Shown piece by piece: positions 34,970-46,671 of a stretch of 64,000 nt of DNA. The position numbers and the translations under genes are program-made. Positions within the stretch are counted from its first letter, which is position 1. Every line of letters begins with the position of its first letter. Under the pieces are notes generated by a model that did no database searches, had not been told where the DNA came from, and saw nothing but the letters and a program-made list of their open reading frames with translations. Location: NCBI GenBank assembly GCA_026545765.1, contig JAIFAC010000179.1, positions 88,831 to 152,830 on the forward strand. The letters are read 5' to 3'. This DNA comes from Plantago major (Eukaryota; Streptophyta; Magnoliopsida; Lamiales; Plantaginaceae).

Positions 34970-34998
34970 ACTTTCCCATTTGAGGTTTCAAACTTTCC

Positions 34999-35014
34999 CA
35001 CCAGGAGATAGGTT
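34999..35014. repeat. LINE target-site duplication, right copy
   Basis: CACCAGGAGATAGGTT, identical to 26806-26821. It follows directly on the 22-bp tandem duplication at the LINE's truncated 5' end. Confidence 0.93.
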
Positions 35015-35094
35015 CTGGGAACCAGATGAATCTTTTGCAATTTTCGTTCAAATTTGACTCATATTTGATCATTTTTGTTCATTCTCGCCGTAGG

Positions 35095-35840
35095 TGAGCT
35101 GGGAGTGTGGACGGGTTTTACTTAAAATCAAACCGACCCACCTATTATGGGTGATTATAATTATAAACCGGCGGTGGAATATTTTTCCAATCCATGCGGT
35201 TCGTTATAAAATGGCGGGTGGCAAGTAGATCAAGGGTGAATATAGATAAAATTAGATGTAGTATAAATTTGCAACTTGTACAGAAGTAGATGTGCAAGCA
35301 AAAAAAAAAAAAAAAAAATAGCAACAAAGAGCATGTTCTGAACAAAGAGGGTAGTGATTCTTTTGAAGTAGTTATTCTTCTTTACTTAATTTTAAAGATT
35401 TTCACGCATTAATGGATGAAATGTTGACCCGAGAAGTTGCCAACTTGTGTTATTTTGCTTGAATACATGACATAAGCTGAGAAGAACGAATGGCGAGTGC
35501 AAAAATGAAGACGAAATAATGCTTAAAGAGAAGAGCTGTAGGTTCACTTAAACTATATCTATATTCAACGACATAAGCAAGATGCAACTTCTCTAGCCTA
35601 TGGCTCTCCTTATACTTAAATTCACAAACATATACCTACATACATACATACATACATAAAAATGGCGGGTGGGTCGCGGGTTGCACCCATCCAACCCACC
35701 ACCCACCCACTAATGGCGGGTGAAAAAAAAAAATTAACACACCACACATTTTATAAAAAAAATAGTTGGCGGGTGCGGGTGAAAGGCGAACGGTTTGCAC
35801 GGGTGGGTCGGGCGGGTGGTTTTTTTGCACAGCCCTATTC
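35095..35840. repeat. possible non-autonomous hAT-like element
   Basis: The right edge GGTTTTTTTGCACAGCCCTA, preceded by GGGTGGGTCGGGCGGGTGG, resembles the ends of plant elements starting TAGGGCTGTGCA. The left edge (CTGGGAGTGTGGACGGGTTT…) is a weak match to its complement. Inside are an A-run (about 35300-35318) and a (CATA)n microsatellite (35638-35659). No target duplication was confirmed. Confidence 0.3.
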
Positions 35841-37260
35841 TTGGCTCATAATTAATTCACGGACACCTGAAAATTATGTTTGATAATTAGTCCCAATTAG
35901 GAAGAATCAAGTCAAAGTATAGTCCTCGTTGTTGACCCATTCTTATTCTTGGCTCAGAAAAATAATGTTAGTTGGTTTATTTTTAAAAAATAATGCTAAA
36001 AAAATTGACGACTTCAGGGCTTCGACCCATTGCCCGACATTTTTCACTATTCTAGTCACAGAATCAGCCATAGCCACGGCCATTCTGACGACCCACTGTG
36101 AGGCCTTCTCAAGATCAATCCAATCATGCTCATCTCTCCCCTCTCGTCTCGTCCTCAATTGGTATCGAATCGATGTTGGTTTCTCAACGACTCCATTGCA
36201 ATGACATTTAGTACAAAACGTGGTCGCCTTTGTGCCTAAATAGTACCAAATGTACGATTGGCTCTACCGTCCAAATTCACGATTAATGGATGAATTAAGC
36301 AGGCTTGATCAATGTTAGAATATACCACATTAAGGATCATGCAAACAACATATAATTAGTTTGATAACCCCTCTCCTTAATAAGACCTTTCAAGGGAATA
36401 TCAGAGCAGGTCTAAGTTAATGATGGGTGTCACACCACGATAATTTCTTTACCTAAAATTCCATTATAATTCCACGCGCTAAGAATTCATCAATCATGGC
36501 CTAATTATAGGGGAAAAGATCATGCAATGATACCCCTCCCCCAATAGGGCCTTGGCCCAACTTGATAATCAACAAGCATAAAGACGTCCTCCTTCCCAGT
36601 AAAAAGTGTTTTTTTTGAATTATTGAGCAAGAAATTATATAAAACTTTTGGATATAAATATCAGACTTGTTTCTGATTTTCTGTAACCTAGCAACATTCA
36701 TCCTTCATTCAATAAAATTTTTATTCTCCACTTATGTCTTTCAATCTTGCTTTTTAACATGAATTGCATTTATTGGACCAAAATGCTCTACTACTACTAC
36801 AATGCTATAACCTAGAAAATTCTACCCCCTACGATGAAGAAAGTTGAATCATGCTATTAAAACGAACATACACTCGGAGTATAATTTTAAATTCATTTTC
36901 CAAGTATGTTGTTTATTGTCGGTCTCCAACTTACTCAAAAACCCGGTCTATACAAGAATCTCTCCCTGTATTATTGTCCTGTCAATCAACACATTTTCAC
37001 TGTGAATACTATATGAAGTGTTGCATAATTAACTAGTTCATCTTCACTACCGATTTAGTGGTACGGAGTTAGCGACTCAAGAAGACAAAACAAAAATCAC
37101 CATACATACTGTATATTTGGAGGTGAAAAGGCGTTTAAACAGAATGCCAATTTAATTTGTTATACTACCTAGGAGTAAAGATTCAAGACATGCATTTAAT
37201 TACTACTCCAACTTTCTATGCATGCCAGTGTCTTCTCATCTCCCAGACCTCTTTAAAAAT
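35841..37260. other. intergenic DNA upstream of AIG1-3
   Basis: AT-rich sequence without a supported gene. From about 37.14 kb onward it matches the 41.03-41.14 kb segment, so the last part is duplicated AIG1 promoter DNA. Confidence 0.5.
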
Positions 37261-37326
37261 CCAGGGCTGGCCTATAAAATTACATTACAGATGCCCATAA
37301 TTCATATCACACCTTATTTTCCTCAG
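37223..37326 (+). promoter_or_regulatory. AIG1-3 promoter: shared TCATCTCCC box and TATA box
   Basis: TCTTCTCATCTCCC (37231-37244) recurs as TTTTCATCTCCC at 41114-41125 and, on the minus strand, as TTTTCATCTCCCC at 53225-53237 upstream of AIG1-5. A TATA box (TATAAAAT, 37273-37280) lies about 30 bp downstream of it, and a donor-like CAG/GTTAGA near 37.33 kb suggests an intron in the 5' leader. Confidence 0.55.
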
Positions 37327-37453
37327 GTTAGATTTTCATAAGTTGCTGTACCTTTTCCTTCTTTCTCAAAAACAGTTCATGCTTGCAATGTTTGTTCCAG
37401 TTCATTAATATTATTGTTTGATTGTTTATCCATGTAAATTTTTTGTCTGGCAG

Positions 37454-38851
37454 AAATGGAGCTACAGTTTGAATTGTGCTTCGGCTTTGAGTGAACAAGT
37501 CCGGACTGTAGTGCTGGTTGGAAAATTGGCAATGGTAAAAGTGCCACAGGCAACAGCATCCTAGGTGAAAAGGTGTTCCAGTCCAAGATTAGTACTAATG
37601 GTGTTACAGGAACCTGTCAAATGCAGGCTACTGAACTAGCTGATGGCAAGATTATCAATGTTATCGATACCCCTGGTGATTCATAAATACTACCATCTCA
37701 TGTGTATTTCAATTAGGACTATAAGAACATCTGTTGGAATGCTTTAGTTTAACTTGTGAGATTCTCTTCATATGCATTGATTTTACAATTTTACTCTAAC
37801 TAAAAGCTAATTACATCCTAGGTTTGTTCGACTATTCTCGTAAACCTGAAACTATCAAGGAGGAAATTCTGAAATGTATCAAGATCTAAGGATGGTATTC
37901 ATGCTGTTCTGTTTGTACTCTCAGTCAGATCCCGCTTTTCTGAAGAAGAAAAATGTGCCCTTGATAACTTGTTGGGACTTTTTGGTAAGAAAGTCTGTGA
38001 TTACATGATTGTAGTCTTCACTGGTGGTGATGAATTTGAAGAAGGTGATGAGACTTTCGAAGAGTACAAGGAAGAAAACTGTTCTGAGGCTTTTCAGGTT
38101 GAGACTTCTAGTTATCTCTGGCTATTATTTAGGTTTCAATCTTTCATGAATTTTGTTTCTTGAATTAACAAGTACTTGTATCTCTGCTGAAGAAGCTATT
38201 TATATATTGTATCTTTATCCACCATGTATATTCGTTTGGTTAAACTTCTTTCGTCGTCTTGATACAGGACATTCTTAAAATGTGTGGTCAAAGGAGCGTC
38301 CTCTTTGATAACCGGACAAAGAACCGCCATAAAAAGTCTAATCAAGTGATGGAGCTTCTGAAACTCATTGAGGATGTTGTGGTAAGCAATGGAGGAAAAC
38401 CATATACAAATGAGCTTTTTCTTGAACAAAAGGTAGGTGTAAGTTTTCTTCAATATAACATGTTTCCTATTGGGAGAGTTGAATTATTAATAAACACTGT
38501 TCGTTTATTCAACAGATTAAAGGACATGAAGAGGATCTTAAGATACTGCATGAAATGGTAGCTTTCCGATTTTTGGATATCTCATATAAAGATGTATGTT
38601 TATGTAGACCTTATTTTTGGATAAATGTTGTTTTATAGGTTGATTCAAAGGTCTCCTTGCACGCCCGTATCCTCGAAGCAAAACTTGCAGAGGTGCGTGT
38701 TGCACGACTAGAGATTGAATTGATGGCTAAAGAAGCTAAAGCTGGATCGGATGAAGAGATACGGAAGCTAAAAGAAGAACTGAAGAAGGAGCTTGAGGAG
38801 CTAAAGAAGGAGCTTCAAAATAAATCTGGAAAAATTTGTACTATTCTGTAA
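37454..38851 (+). pseudogene. AIG1-3: AIG1/IAN-family GTPase gene with several frameshifts
   Basis: Same plan as AIG1-1: exons at 37454-37675, 37822-38097, 38268-38432, 38516-38557 and 38639-38851. Exon 1 encodes [11 protein letters not shown], then [17 protein letters not shown], and ends IDTP. Exon 2 gives LFDYSRKPE, HAVLFVLSVRSRF and VVFTGGDEFEE. Exon 3 gives MCGQRSVLFDNRTKN. The last exon is a Lys/Glu-rich coiled coil ending in ICTIL. Compared with paralogues, one base is missing at the P-loop (GGAAAATTGG, ~37520-37529), two are missing at ~37885-37887 (CIKM-S-KDG), and the initiator region is out of frame, so no full product is expected. Exon 4 is only 14 codons, against 45 in AIG1-1 and 31 in AIG1-5. 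Confidence 0.85.
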
Positions 38852-39760
38852 TAACATGCATGGGATGTCGAAATGTATTTTTGTCAAGGTATCTTGTTTA
38901 GCCTCCATCTGATTTCCTGAACTGACTATCTATGTTTACAGTTTACTCAGAAGTCGTCTCACGTAGGCTTATGGTAGTGCCTGGTAGTTTGCCTATTGAG
39001 CTCTTTTATGTTGTGACATGGTGAAATATGAAATCATGCCTGCAATTTGATTCTGAGACTAGCTAATTGAGGACTTGGTTATATATATGGACTTCTGTGT
39101 TATGAAGGAAACTTTGTAGTGTGGCATTTCTGCATCTTTATTTGGTGAAAATAGAGAAGGAACCATTTTGTTTTGGCTGTTTTTTTTATAGGTTTTTGTT
39201 TTGAAGTCTTAATGGTCCATCCCTTGTGATAATGGATCCTTCTACATGTAACTCGTGATAATCATTTTGTATTACGTATATTGTAGTAATAGGCAAACTG
39301 GAACGAGTTCTTAACATACACACAGAGTAGTTTTGGAACTGAGATGCATATATTCAGTTGATGAAATGGTCCCCTGATGTGAATTTCACTGAATTGAGCA
39401 TTTGAGCTGATAATACAGACTATAGTCCTTTTCTTATCACATCAACTTACAACTCAATTGACTGGCTTAGAGATTGAACCACTTTATCTGAACACTAATA
39501 ATTAACACCAATTTACATTTGTGCTTTCATGTACTGTTACTGCTAGCTAATTGCGAATCACACAGCTGGTTTGCAAACCAAAGTCAGTTGAGTTTGGAAG
39601 ATAGATCTCAACCTCGAGCATACACCAACAGACTGGGTTATGTATGGAAGTCATGAAAACACCAACAGAAAAGAATATTATGTAAAAATAAATTCATTGA
39701 GTTTATGACATTGGGTATATGTATGGAAGTCAGTTGAAGGCCTAAAAAGAGTTTTTCTTT
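38852..39760. other. 3' flank of AIG1-3
   Basis: 3' UTR and spacer without a second gene. TGGTCCATCCCTTGTGATAA near 39.22 kb recurs in related form near 39.88 and 51.36 kb, so this flank has been duplicated within the cluster. Confidence 0.5.
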
Positions 39761-39762
39761 TA

Positions 39763-40298
39763 CATTCCTAAACTCATAGCAGAGTAGAGCTTATGACAAG
39801 ATATTGAGTTTCAAATTATAGACCATTTTGTTGGGAACTGTTGAATGCCCTTCTGAAATGTGTTCAGTTCAATGACTTATTGGTCCTTCCCTTGTGATGG
39901 TGGAAACTACTCGACATGTATGACGTTGGATATATAATCTTTATATGGCGTCTCAACTCGGCTAAATGGATCCTTAAACCACTATAACCTACAGCTTTCA
40001 GATGCACTTCATCATGATAAAAAATTCTTCATTTCAGCTAATTAACTACACATGAGTACTGGATGAATTTCTTTAATCATCATAATTTGGAGTTTACATT
40101 AACAGAAACAAGCTTAAACAGTTAATATGTGGCTCATTGAAACATAATAAATATATATCCACACAAAAGAGAGTGCAGATTAAGCAAAAGTTTATGTAAA
40201 TTTGAGCACATAAACCAAAATAGCAAACTCGGACATACGAGTCATCTGAGCAAACTTTCAAGGACACTGAAGAATTACCAACAGATAGCTTCAGTTTG
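39763..40298. repeat. duplicated AIG1 3' flank (copy of 51.24-51.57 kb)
   Basis: Blocks such as TAGCAGAGT, GAGTTTCAAATTAT, TGCCCTTCTG and TATTGGTCCTTCCCTTGTGA appear in the same order and orientation at 51.24-51.40 kb, downstream of AIG1-5. Here they precede a minus-strand AIG1 last exon, so this is the 3' flank of a second, mostly lost minus-strand gene. Confidence 0.7.
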
Positions 40299-40431
40299 TT
40301 ACAGAATAGCACAATTGGGAGGTGGAGCATGTTGAGGCCGGTTTCGTAGCTCTTCCATTGCCCTCTCAGCTCTATCCAGATAATGTCTCAACTTTTTTGT
40401 TTCTTCATCAGATTTCGCCTGAGCAAACAAG
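40299..40431 (-). pseudogene. AIG1-4: truncated last exon of a minus-strand AIG1 gene
   Basis: The minus strand reads FAQAKSDEETKKLRHYLDRA, continues RAMEELRNRP and ends NCAIL with a stop. This is the coiled-coil end and CxxL box of the family, and FAQAKS matches AIG1-1. It breaks off at about 40431, where plus-strand HAC sequence starts. The remaining exons are gone. Confidence 0.85.
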
Positions 40432-40481
40432 GTATTCCAGTTTCTATGATTACTTTTTGGTCCCAAACGGGAACACCAAAG
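40432..40481 (+). pseudogene. 50-bp fragment of the HAC coding sequence
   Basis: These 50 bases match HAC positions 25748-25797 with two differences by eye, reading YSSFYDYFLVPNGNTK in the HAC frame. On the left the fragment abuts the inverted AIG1-4 exon. On the right it shares CAAAG (40477-40481) with the AIG1 exon 3 that follows, a microhomology junction. Confidence 0.9.
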
Positions 40482-40736
40482 GAGCGTACGTCTTTGATAA
40501 CCGGACAAAGAACCGCCATAAAAAGTACAAGTGATGGAGCTTCTGAAACTCATCGAGGACGTTGTAGTAAGCAATGGAGGAAAACCATATACAAATGAGC
40601 TATTTCTTGAACAAAAGGTAGGTTAAGATGCATCTGATGAAAGCTAAGAACAGAATTGAAGAAAGCTGAGAGGAAGAATGAGGAGCTACAGGAGGAACTT
40701 CGGAAATCTGGCAGTGGAGCTTGTACTATTCTGTAA
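40477..40736 (+). pseudogene. AIG1 exon 3 fused to last-exon end, joined in frame to the HAC fragment
   Basis: 40477-40619 matches exon 3 of AIG1-3 (38289-38432), including FDNRTKNRHKK and the GTAGGT donor. After about 8 intron bases it jumps to the middle of a last exon (KKAERKNEELQEELRK) and ends GACTIL with a stop at 40734-40736. The HAC frame runs into the AIG1 frame (NTK-GAYVFDNRTKN) within a 70-codon open frame at 40322-40534. The small size and lost exons make a working GTPase impossible. It looks like a repair-generated mosaic. Confidence 0.88.
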
Positions 40737-41009
40737 TAGTAGTATCATGCATCCGATGTCAAAACTATTGATTTTTTCAGCTGATCCTCTACTCATTATC
40801 TATTTTGACAGTTTACTTGGATCTCGTCTCAAGTATTTCTATGGCAGTACTCAAACAGTTTTGCCATTTGAGATATTTTATAACATTATGACATGGTGAA
40901 AATTACCTACTTCCAACTGTAATGTCACACTGCAATTTGATTCTTGAATAGATTCTTGAAAAATCACAGCAAATTGCTTCATGTTTAAACAGAAAAATAC
41001 GCTACAAAA

Positions 41010-41140
41010 ATAAATCCATTGAGTAAATCAATACAGAATGCCACTTTGTTATACTACCTAGGCTAGGAGTAAAGAGTAAATACATTTACTCCACAACTTT
41101 ATACGTCGCTGCCTTTTCATCTCCCTCTTTAAAGGAATAT
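41010..41140 (+). repeat. duplicated AIG1 5' flank
   Basis: GTTATACTACCTAGG…GGAGTAAAGA and CTTTTCATCTCCCTCTTTAAA correspond in order to 37155-37257 upstream of AIG1-3. The copy breaks off before the TATA box, where Copia-C begins. The gene it once drove is not present downstream. Confidence 0.7.
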
Positions 41141-41245
41141 TGTAAATGTGATTAAAATCACCTCAATATGATGTCTATTCTATTACACCATATATATAGT
41201 ACATAGTACAAGGTTCTGGAAGATTACAGAAATCAATTACAATAA

Positions 41246-41704
41246 TTACAAATCAATACAGTAGCTTAAATCAAGGTGGAGGATTATGAGAATCACCTTG
41301 ATTATTAACTTGCCCTCGCCAAGGACATCGACGCAGAAGCTTGGATCGAAGAATTCAAATAAAGGACGATGTAAACCTTTAGTAAAAATATCAAAGTCAG
41401 ATGTGAGGGATAAACTTAGTAGATAATTTCCTTCCAAAACGAAGTTCTGCACAAAGTGATAATCAATATCGATATGTTTAGCTTGCTTATGTGCAATCGG
41501 ATTCGAGTAAGAAATAGAGCGCTTGTTGTCACATAAAAGAGTCGGAGAAGATGGGAGAACACGCAACTCATGGAGTAGTGATGAGACCCACATGACTTCA
41601 GCGGCGAGTGCCCTATACTCAGATTCGCAGCTAGAACGTGCTACAGTAGGCTGCTTCTTGGCACTCCAAGAGACCAAATTGTCACCCAAGAAGATAGAGT
41701 ACAT
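41246..41704 (-). pseudogene. Copia-C: RNase H
   Basis: Minus-strand LVSWSAKKQPTVARSSCESE, YRALAAEVMWVSSLLHEL, LLCDNKRSISYSNPIAHKQA and KHIDIDYHFVQ are the standard copia RNase H blocks. Confidence 0.92.
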
Positions 41705-41829
41705 AAGTGGATCGTCGAGTGTTTAGGCACCGTGCCCAATCAACATCGAATAAGCAAGAACCAATGAATTGATGGGCGAAAACGAGAGCCCAAAGTTAAT
41801 AGTTCCTCGACATAGCGAAGAATGCGCTT

Positions 41830-43153
41830 TGTCAGTTTGAAATGCTCTCATGGGGCCTCGAGAAACCGACTAACGTATTACACCAAAAGCCATATCTGGT
41901 CGAGTAATAGTAAGGTATTGTAGAGCACCAACCAAGGACTGATATAATGTCGATCACCAAAGGAGATCCACACGCCCAAGAAATGAATTTACATAAAAGG
42001 CTCCCATGGGCTTTCTTTAACAAGAATGTCGGAGTATATTCGGGTCGACTAAGAAAAAGACCAGCAGGAGTAAGTAACTTCAAGTCCCAAGAAGTAACTT
42101 AATGGGCCGAGATCCTTCACAGCAAATTCAGAGTTGATCCGAGAAATAAACTTGCAAATCAAGGTCGGATCACTACCAGTTAATATGATGTCATCAACAT
42201 AGACCAACAAGTAAAGAAGAGTGCTGCCACGATGAAAAATAAGCAGATGTGTCCGCTGCTACATATGAAGCCAAGGTTAAGGAGAAAAGAGCTAAACCAA
42301 TAAACCACGCATTGGGGGCTTGTAAAGTCAGAGAGTGCCTTTTTTAGGCGACAAACATGTTGTGGATAGCGTGGATCAATATATCCAGGCGGTTGCTCCA
42401 TGAAAACAGTCTCCGACAAATATCCATTAAGAAAAGCATTCTTAACATCCAACTGGTGTAAAGGCCACCATAAAGTATAATAGATAGCACTAATTGAATG
42501 GTTAGCATTGACAACTGGATCGAAGTGTGAGTGTAGTCAAACTGAAGTCGAGTGAAACTCGAGCGACACAAGCTCTTAAACCGATCAATTGAACCATCGG
42601 AAAGGTATTTTATGCGAATACCCATTTGGAGCCAACAATATCGACACCGGAGGACGGGAACGAGGTGCTAAGTGTCATTAGTACGGAGTGGTGTCATCTC
42701 TCGCCCATGGCCGAAGCCAAGGGATTCTTCGCAATGATTTAAAACCTTTGGTTCAAGGAAGAAATAAGGGCATTAAAGGTTCGTGGGCAAAACTAAATAA
42801 AATTATCATCTCTTTTAAGCTTGAAAGTGCCGACGACTTCGAGTAATTATTGGAGCAAACATGTAGATGTAGTAGGTTGGTCTAAGTGGAGGTTGTGGTG
42901 TAGGTGAATGGACCCCATGAGAAGGAGGATCCAAAGATGGATCAGTAGGTGGTGTGTGAGTTGGGCCAGGATGGATGGATGTGTCCAAGTTATCACATAG
43001 AGAGCAGGGGCTGGGTTGATCATCCGTCTCAAGAGTAACAGGTGGAGTTGTGGATGGTCCCCCGACTATAGCTGGTTCAAGAAAGTGCGAGAACTCTATT
43101 TCGACAGAGTCGACTCTTCCTGTGTGCAGTATAAGGATACATATTTTCATCAA
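41830..43153 (-). pseudogene. Copia-C: reverse transcriptase and linker remnants
   Basis: MDVKNAFLNGYLSETVFMEQ and PPGYIDPRYPQHVCRLKKAL (42.3-42.45 kb) mark the reverse transcriptase. The flanking stretch holds decayed RT and the proline-rich linker toward integrase (42.8-43.15 kb). Confidence 0.78.
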
Positions 43154-43585
43154 TCAAGCATGTCACGGATATAGACTCGAGTTGTGATAGGATCAAAACA
43201 CCGATATCCCTTGTGACTTGAGTTGTAGCCTAAAAATACACATGGAGAGCTCCGTGGTGAAAACTTATTAAGAGCATAATCCCGCAAGCATGGAAAGACG
43301 CGACACCCGAATGGATGAAAATTTGTGTAATCTGGCAAAGTATGGAAAAGAGCTCAAAGGGAGACTTATTATGTAGTACTGAAGAAGGTAGACGGTTGAT
43401 AATGTAAACCGCCGTACTGAATGCTTCAACCCAAAATTTAAAAGGAATAGAGGAGTGAAATAACATGGCTAAACCGGTTTCAGTAATATGGCGATGCTTA
43501 CGTTCAGCCCTGCCATTCTGAGAAGGAGTGTAGGGACACGACATTTGATGTTGAATACCACAAGATCGGAAAAGAGATTGCAACC
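43150..43585 (-). pseudogene. Copia-C: integrase, C-terminal part
   Basis: Minus-strand CGIQHQMSCPYTPSQNGRAE, RKHRHITETGLAMLFHSSIP and the GYNSSHKGYRCFDP block are copia integrase signatures. The other part of the same domain lies past Copia-D, from 50.27 kb. Confidence 0.88.
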
Positions 43586-44117
43586 TGTTAGAAAACTTTG
43601 TTGTAAATTACTGTGAAGGAGAGTTGAATTGTATTAGATTATAAAAAGAGTTACATGTAAGGCCTTTTATAGCGAAATCGCATAAAGTTTTTAATACAAC
43701 AATTTTGAAAATAAAACATAAAATACAATGAAATAGTACTCAACTGATACATAACCTATCTTCGTGATGTCCTAGCTTGTGATTTCCACCGTTGATTGAA
43801 AGATAAACGACTTAGATCGAAAAGTATCAAATTGTACTCGTCTGAACCCTAGTTGCAGAGCTTTGTCCGTTTGCTGCAGGTTGAAGACGAACTAAGCCAG
43901 GTTAGAAAATGCAAGAGCGTGAAGCTTTTCCTTCTTTGTCTTTAAATGATTCCGCTTTTCACTTTCGCCCTTCGCATTTTCCTTCGTTCTACTCTACCTC
44001 AATTTCATTCGTGCCTTCCACTTTGGTCCCTAAACTTTTGAATTCTTTGCAATTAACTCTTGTTAAATTGCAGATTGAGTCCCTCACTTTTTCCTTTTTC
44101 TCTCTAAATTTCCAATA
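43586..44117 (-). repeat. Copia-D 3' LTR (left)
   Basis: Begins TGTTAGAAAACTTTG and ends AAATTTCCAATA; pairs with 49725-50260. Confidence 0.93.
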
Positions 44118-44158
44118 TTCCCCCTCAAGAGGAACATAGGGATTCCTTATGTTCATCT

Positions 44159-45139
44159 CACTACAAGAATCCATCCGTAACGGGACGGAAAGGGGCGACG
44201 GATTCTATCCGTCACTCGCTTGTCGACATTGATAAAGGTTATCTGTCGTTCAGAGGACGGATAAAATTATCCGCCGCCACAGAGCGCTGACCAAAATAAA
44301 AAAAAAAATTTAGCGACGATAGATTTATCCGCCGCTACAAGGCCGGAAAATTGTGGGGATTAGCGACGGATAGATCTAGATCTATCCGTCGCTAAAAACC
44401 TAAAAAAAATATAATATATCTCCTCCACCACCTCCTTTTCTCCACTACTTCTCCTCTCCTCCTCCTCCCACCACCACCTTTCTCCTCCCACCACCACCAT
44501 CTCCTCCCACCACCACCAACCTCCACCACCACCAACACCACCACCACCATACTCCACCCACCACCACCATCCTCCACCACCACCTTTCTCCTCCCACCAC
44601 CACCATTCTCCACCACCACCATCTCCTCCACCACCTCCTTTCCTCCACCACCACCACCACCTCTCTCCTCCCACCACCACCACCCTGCCACCACCACCAC
44701 CTCCTGTCCTCCACCATCCTCCTCCACCACCATCTCCACCACCACCACCTCTCTACTCCCACCACCACCGCACCACCACCCTGCCACCACCACCATCTCC
44801 TCCACCACCACCACCACCCTTCCACCACCACCACCTCCCACCACCACTTGCACCACACCCACGACACACCATCGCCGGATTAATCCAGATACTTAATATA
44901 AAAATTCAGATATGATTTTATTTTTTTGTAACGGGAACGATTTGATAGATCTATCCGTCGCCCCATAATCATTTTTTTTTTTAAAAAAGGTCAATCTGTC
45001 GTCAATCCGTCGAATTGACGACGGATTTTATCCGCCGCCATGCCTGTGGGGCGACGGATTTTCGATCCGTCGCCAGAGTGGGTGATTGATATTGGTCAGA
45101 CTGACGATCTATCCGCCATGCCCTGCATTTTTTGTAGTG
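44159..45139. mobile_element. non-autonomous CACTA (En/Spm) element nested in Copia-D
   Basis: The left end is CACTACAAGAATCC and the right end TTTTTTGTAGTG, i.e. CACTA termini, with a 3-bp TCT duplication on both sides (44156-44158 and 45140-45142), the hallmark of this superfamily. Both subterminal regions carry many copies of a GCGACGGAT / ATCCGTCGC motif in both orientations, as expected for transposase-binding repeats. The interior is mostly a CCACCA-type repeat with no transposase gene, so movement would need enzyme from elsewhere. It lies between pol and the 3' LTR of Copia-D. Confidence 0.93.
44420..44870. repeat. CCACCA-rich minisatellite inside the CACTA element
   Basis: About 450 bp made almost only of CCACCACCACC, CTCCTCC and TTTCTCC variants, with practically no G on the plus strand. 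Minus-strand frames give Val/Gly/Trp-rich nonsense. Confidence 0.95.
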
Positions 45140-45479
45140 TCTTGCTTAAAGCTTTACACAAATTCGTAAAACTGATCGCTTTAGTGAACATGTCTGCAAG
45201 TTGATCTTGTGATTTAATTAATTCTATTTCTATTATCTTTTCTATCAATTTCTCTCTTATGAAGTGACAATCAACTTCAGTATGTTTAGTTCTCTCATGG
45301 AAAACGGGGTTCTTGGTTAGATAGATTGTTGATTGGTTATCACAAAGCAATCTAACTGGATTTATTGTGATGCAGAGGTCTTTGAGCAATGTTGTTATCC
45401 ACATAATTTCACAAGTGTATGCCATTGATCTATACTCGTCACCGATGATCGCCACGCCATTTGTTTCTTTGATTTCCAA
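45096..45479 (-). pseudogene. Copia-D: RNase H
   Basis: RLLCDNQSTIYLTKNPVFHE, RTKHTEVDCHFIREKL and DQLADMFTKAI are copia RNase H blocks on the minus strand. Confidence 0.9.
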
Positions 45480-46663
<1,184 letters not shown>

Positions 46664-46671
46664 AAGGGCTT

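Larger units (their letters stand above)
26822..34998 (-). mobile_element. L1-type LINE, 5'-truncated, minus strand, split by Copia-B
   Basis: The element lies between 16-bp target-site duplications and begins on the plus strand with a T-run (26822-26839), the complement of its poly(A) tail. Minus-strand coding segments give, in order, the reverse transcriptase (34.97-33.5 kb), a zinc-binding RVT end (33.4-32.75 kb) and an RNase H that starts at 32.8 kb and resumes at 27.27-27.09 kb beyond Copia-B. Without Copia-B the LINE is about 2.7 kb, so the endonuclease and first ORF were lost to 5' truncation. At the 5' junction a 22-bp unit (TTTGAGGTTTCAAACTTTCC…) is present twice, at 34957-34978 and 34979-35000. 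Several stops and frameshifts break the ORF. Confidence 0.92.

Noticed and set aside
44360-44867. Minus-strand open frames rich in Val, Gly and Trp (up to 156 codons)
   Set aside because: They are translations of the CCACCA/CTCC repeat inside the CACTA element and carry no domain or start context.
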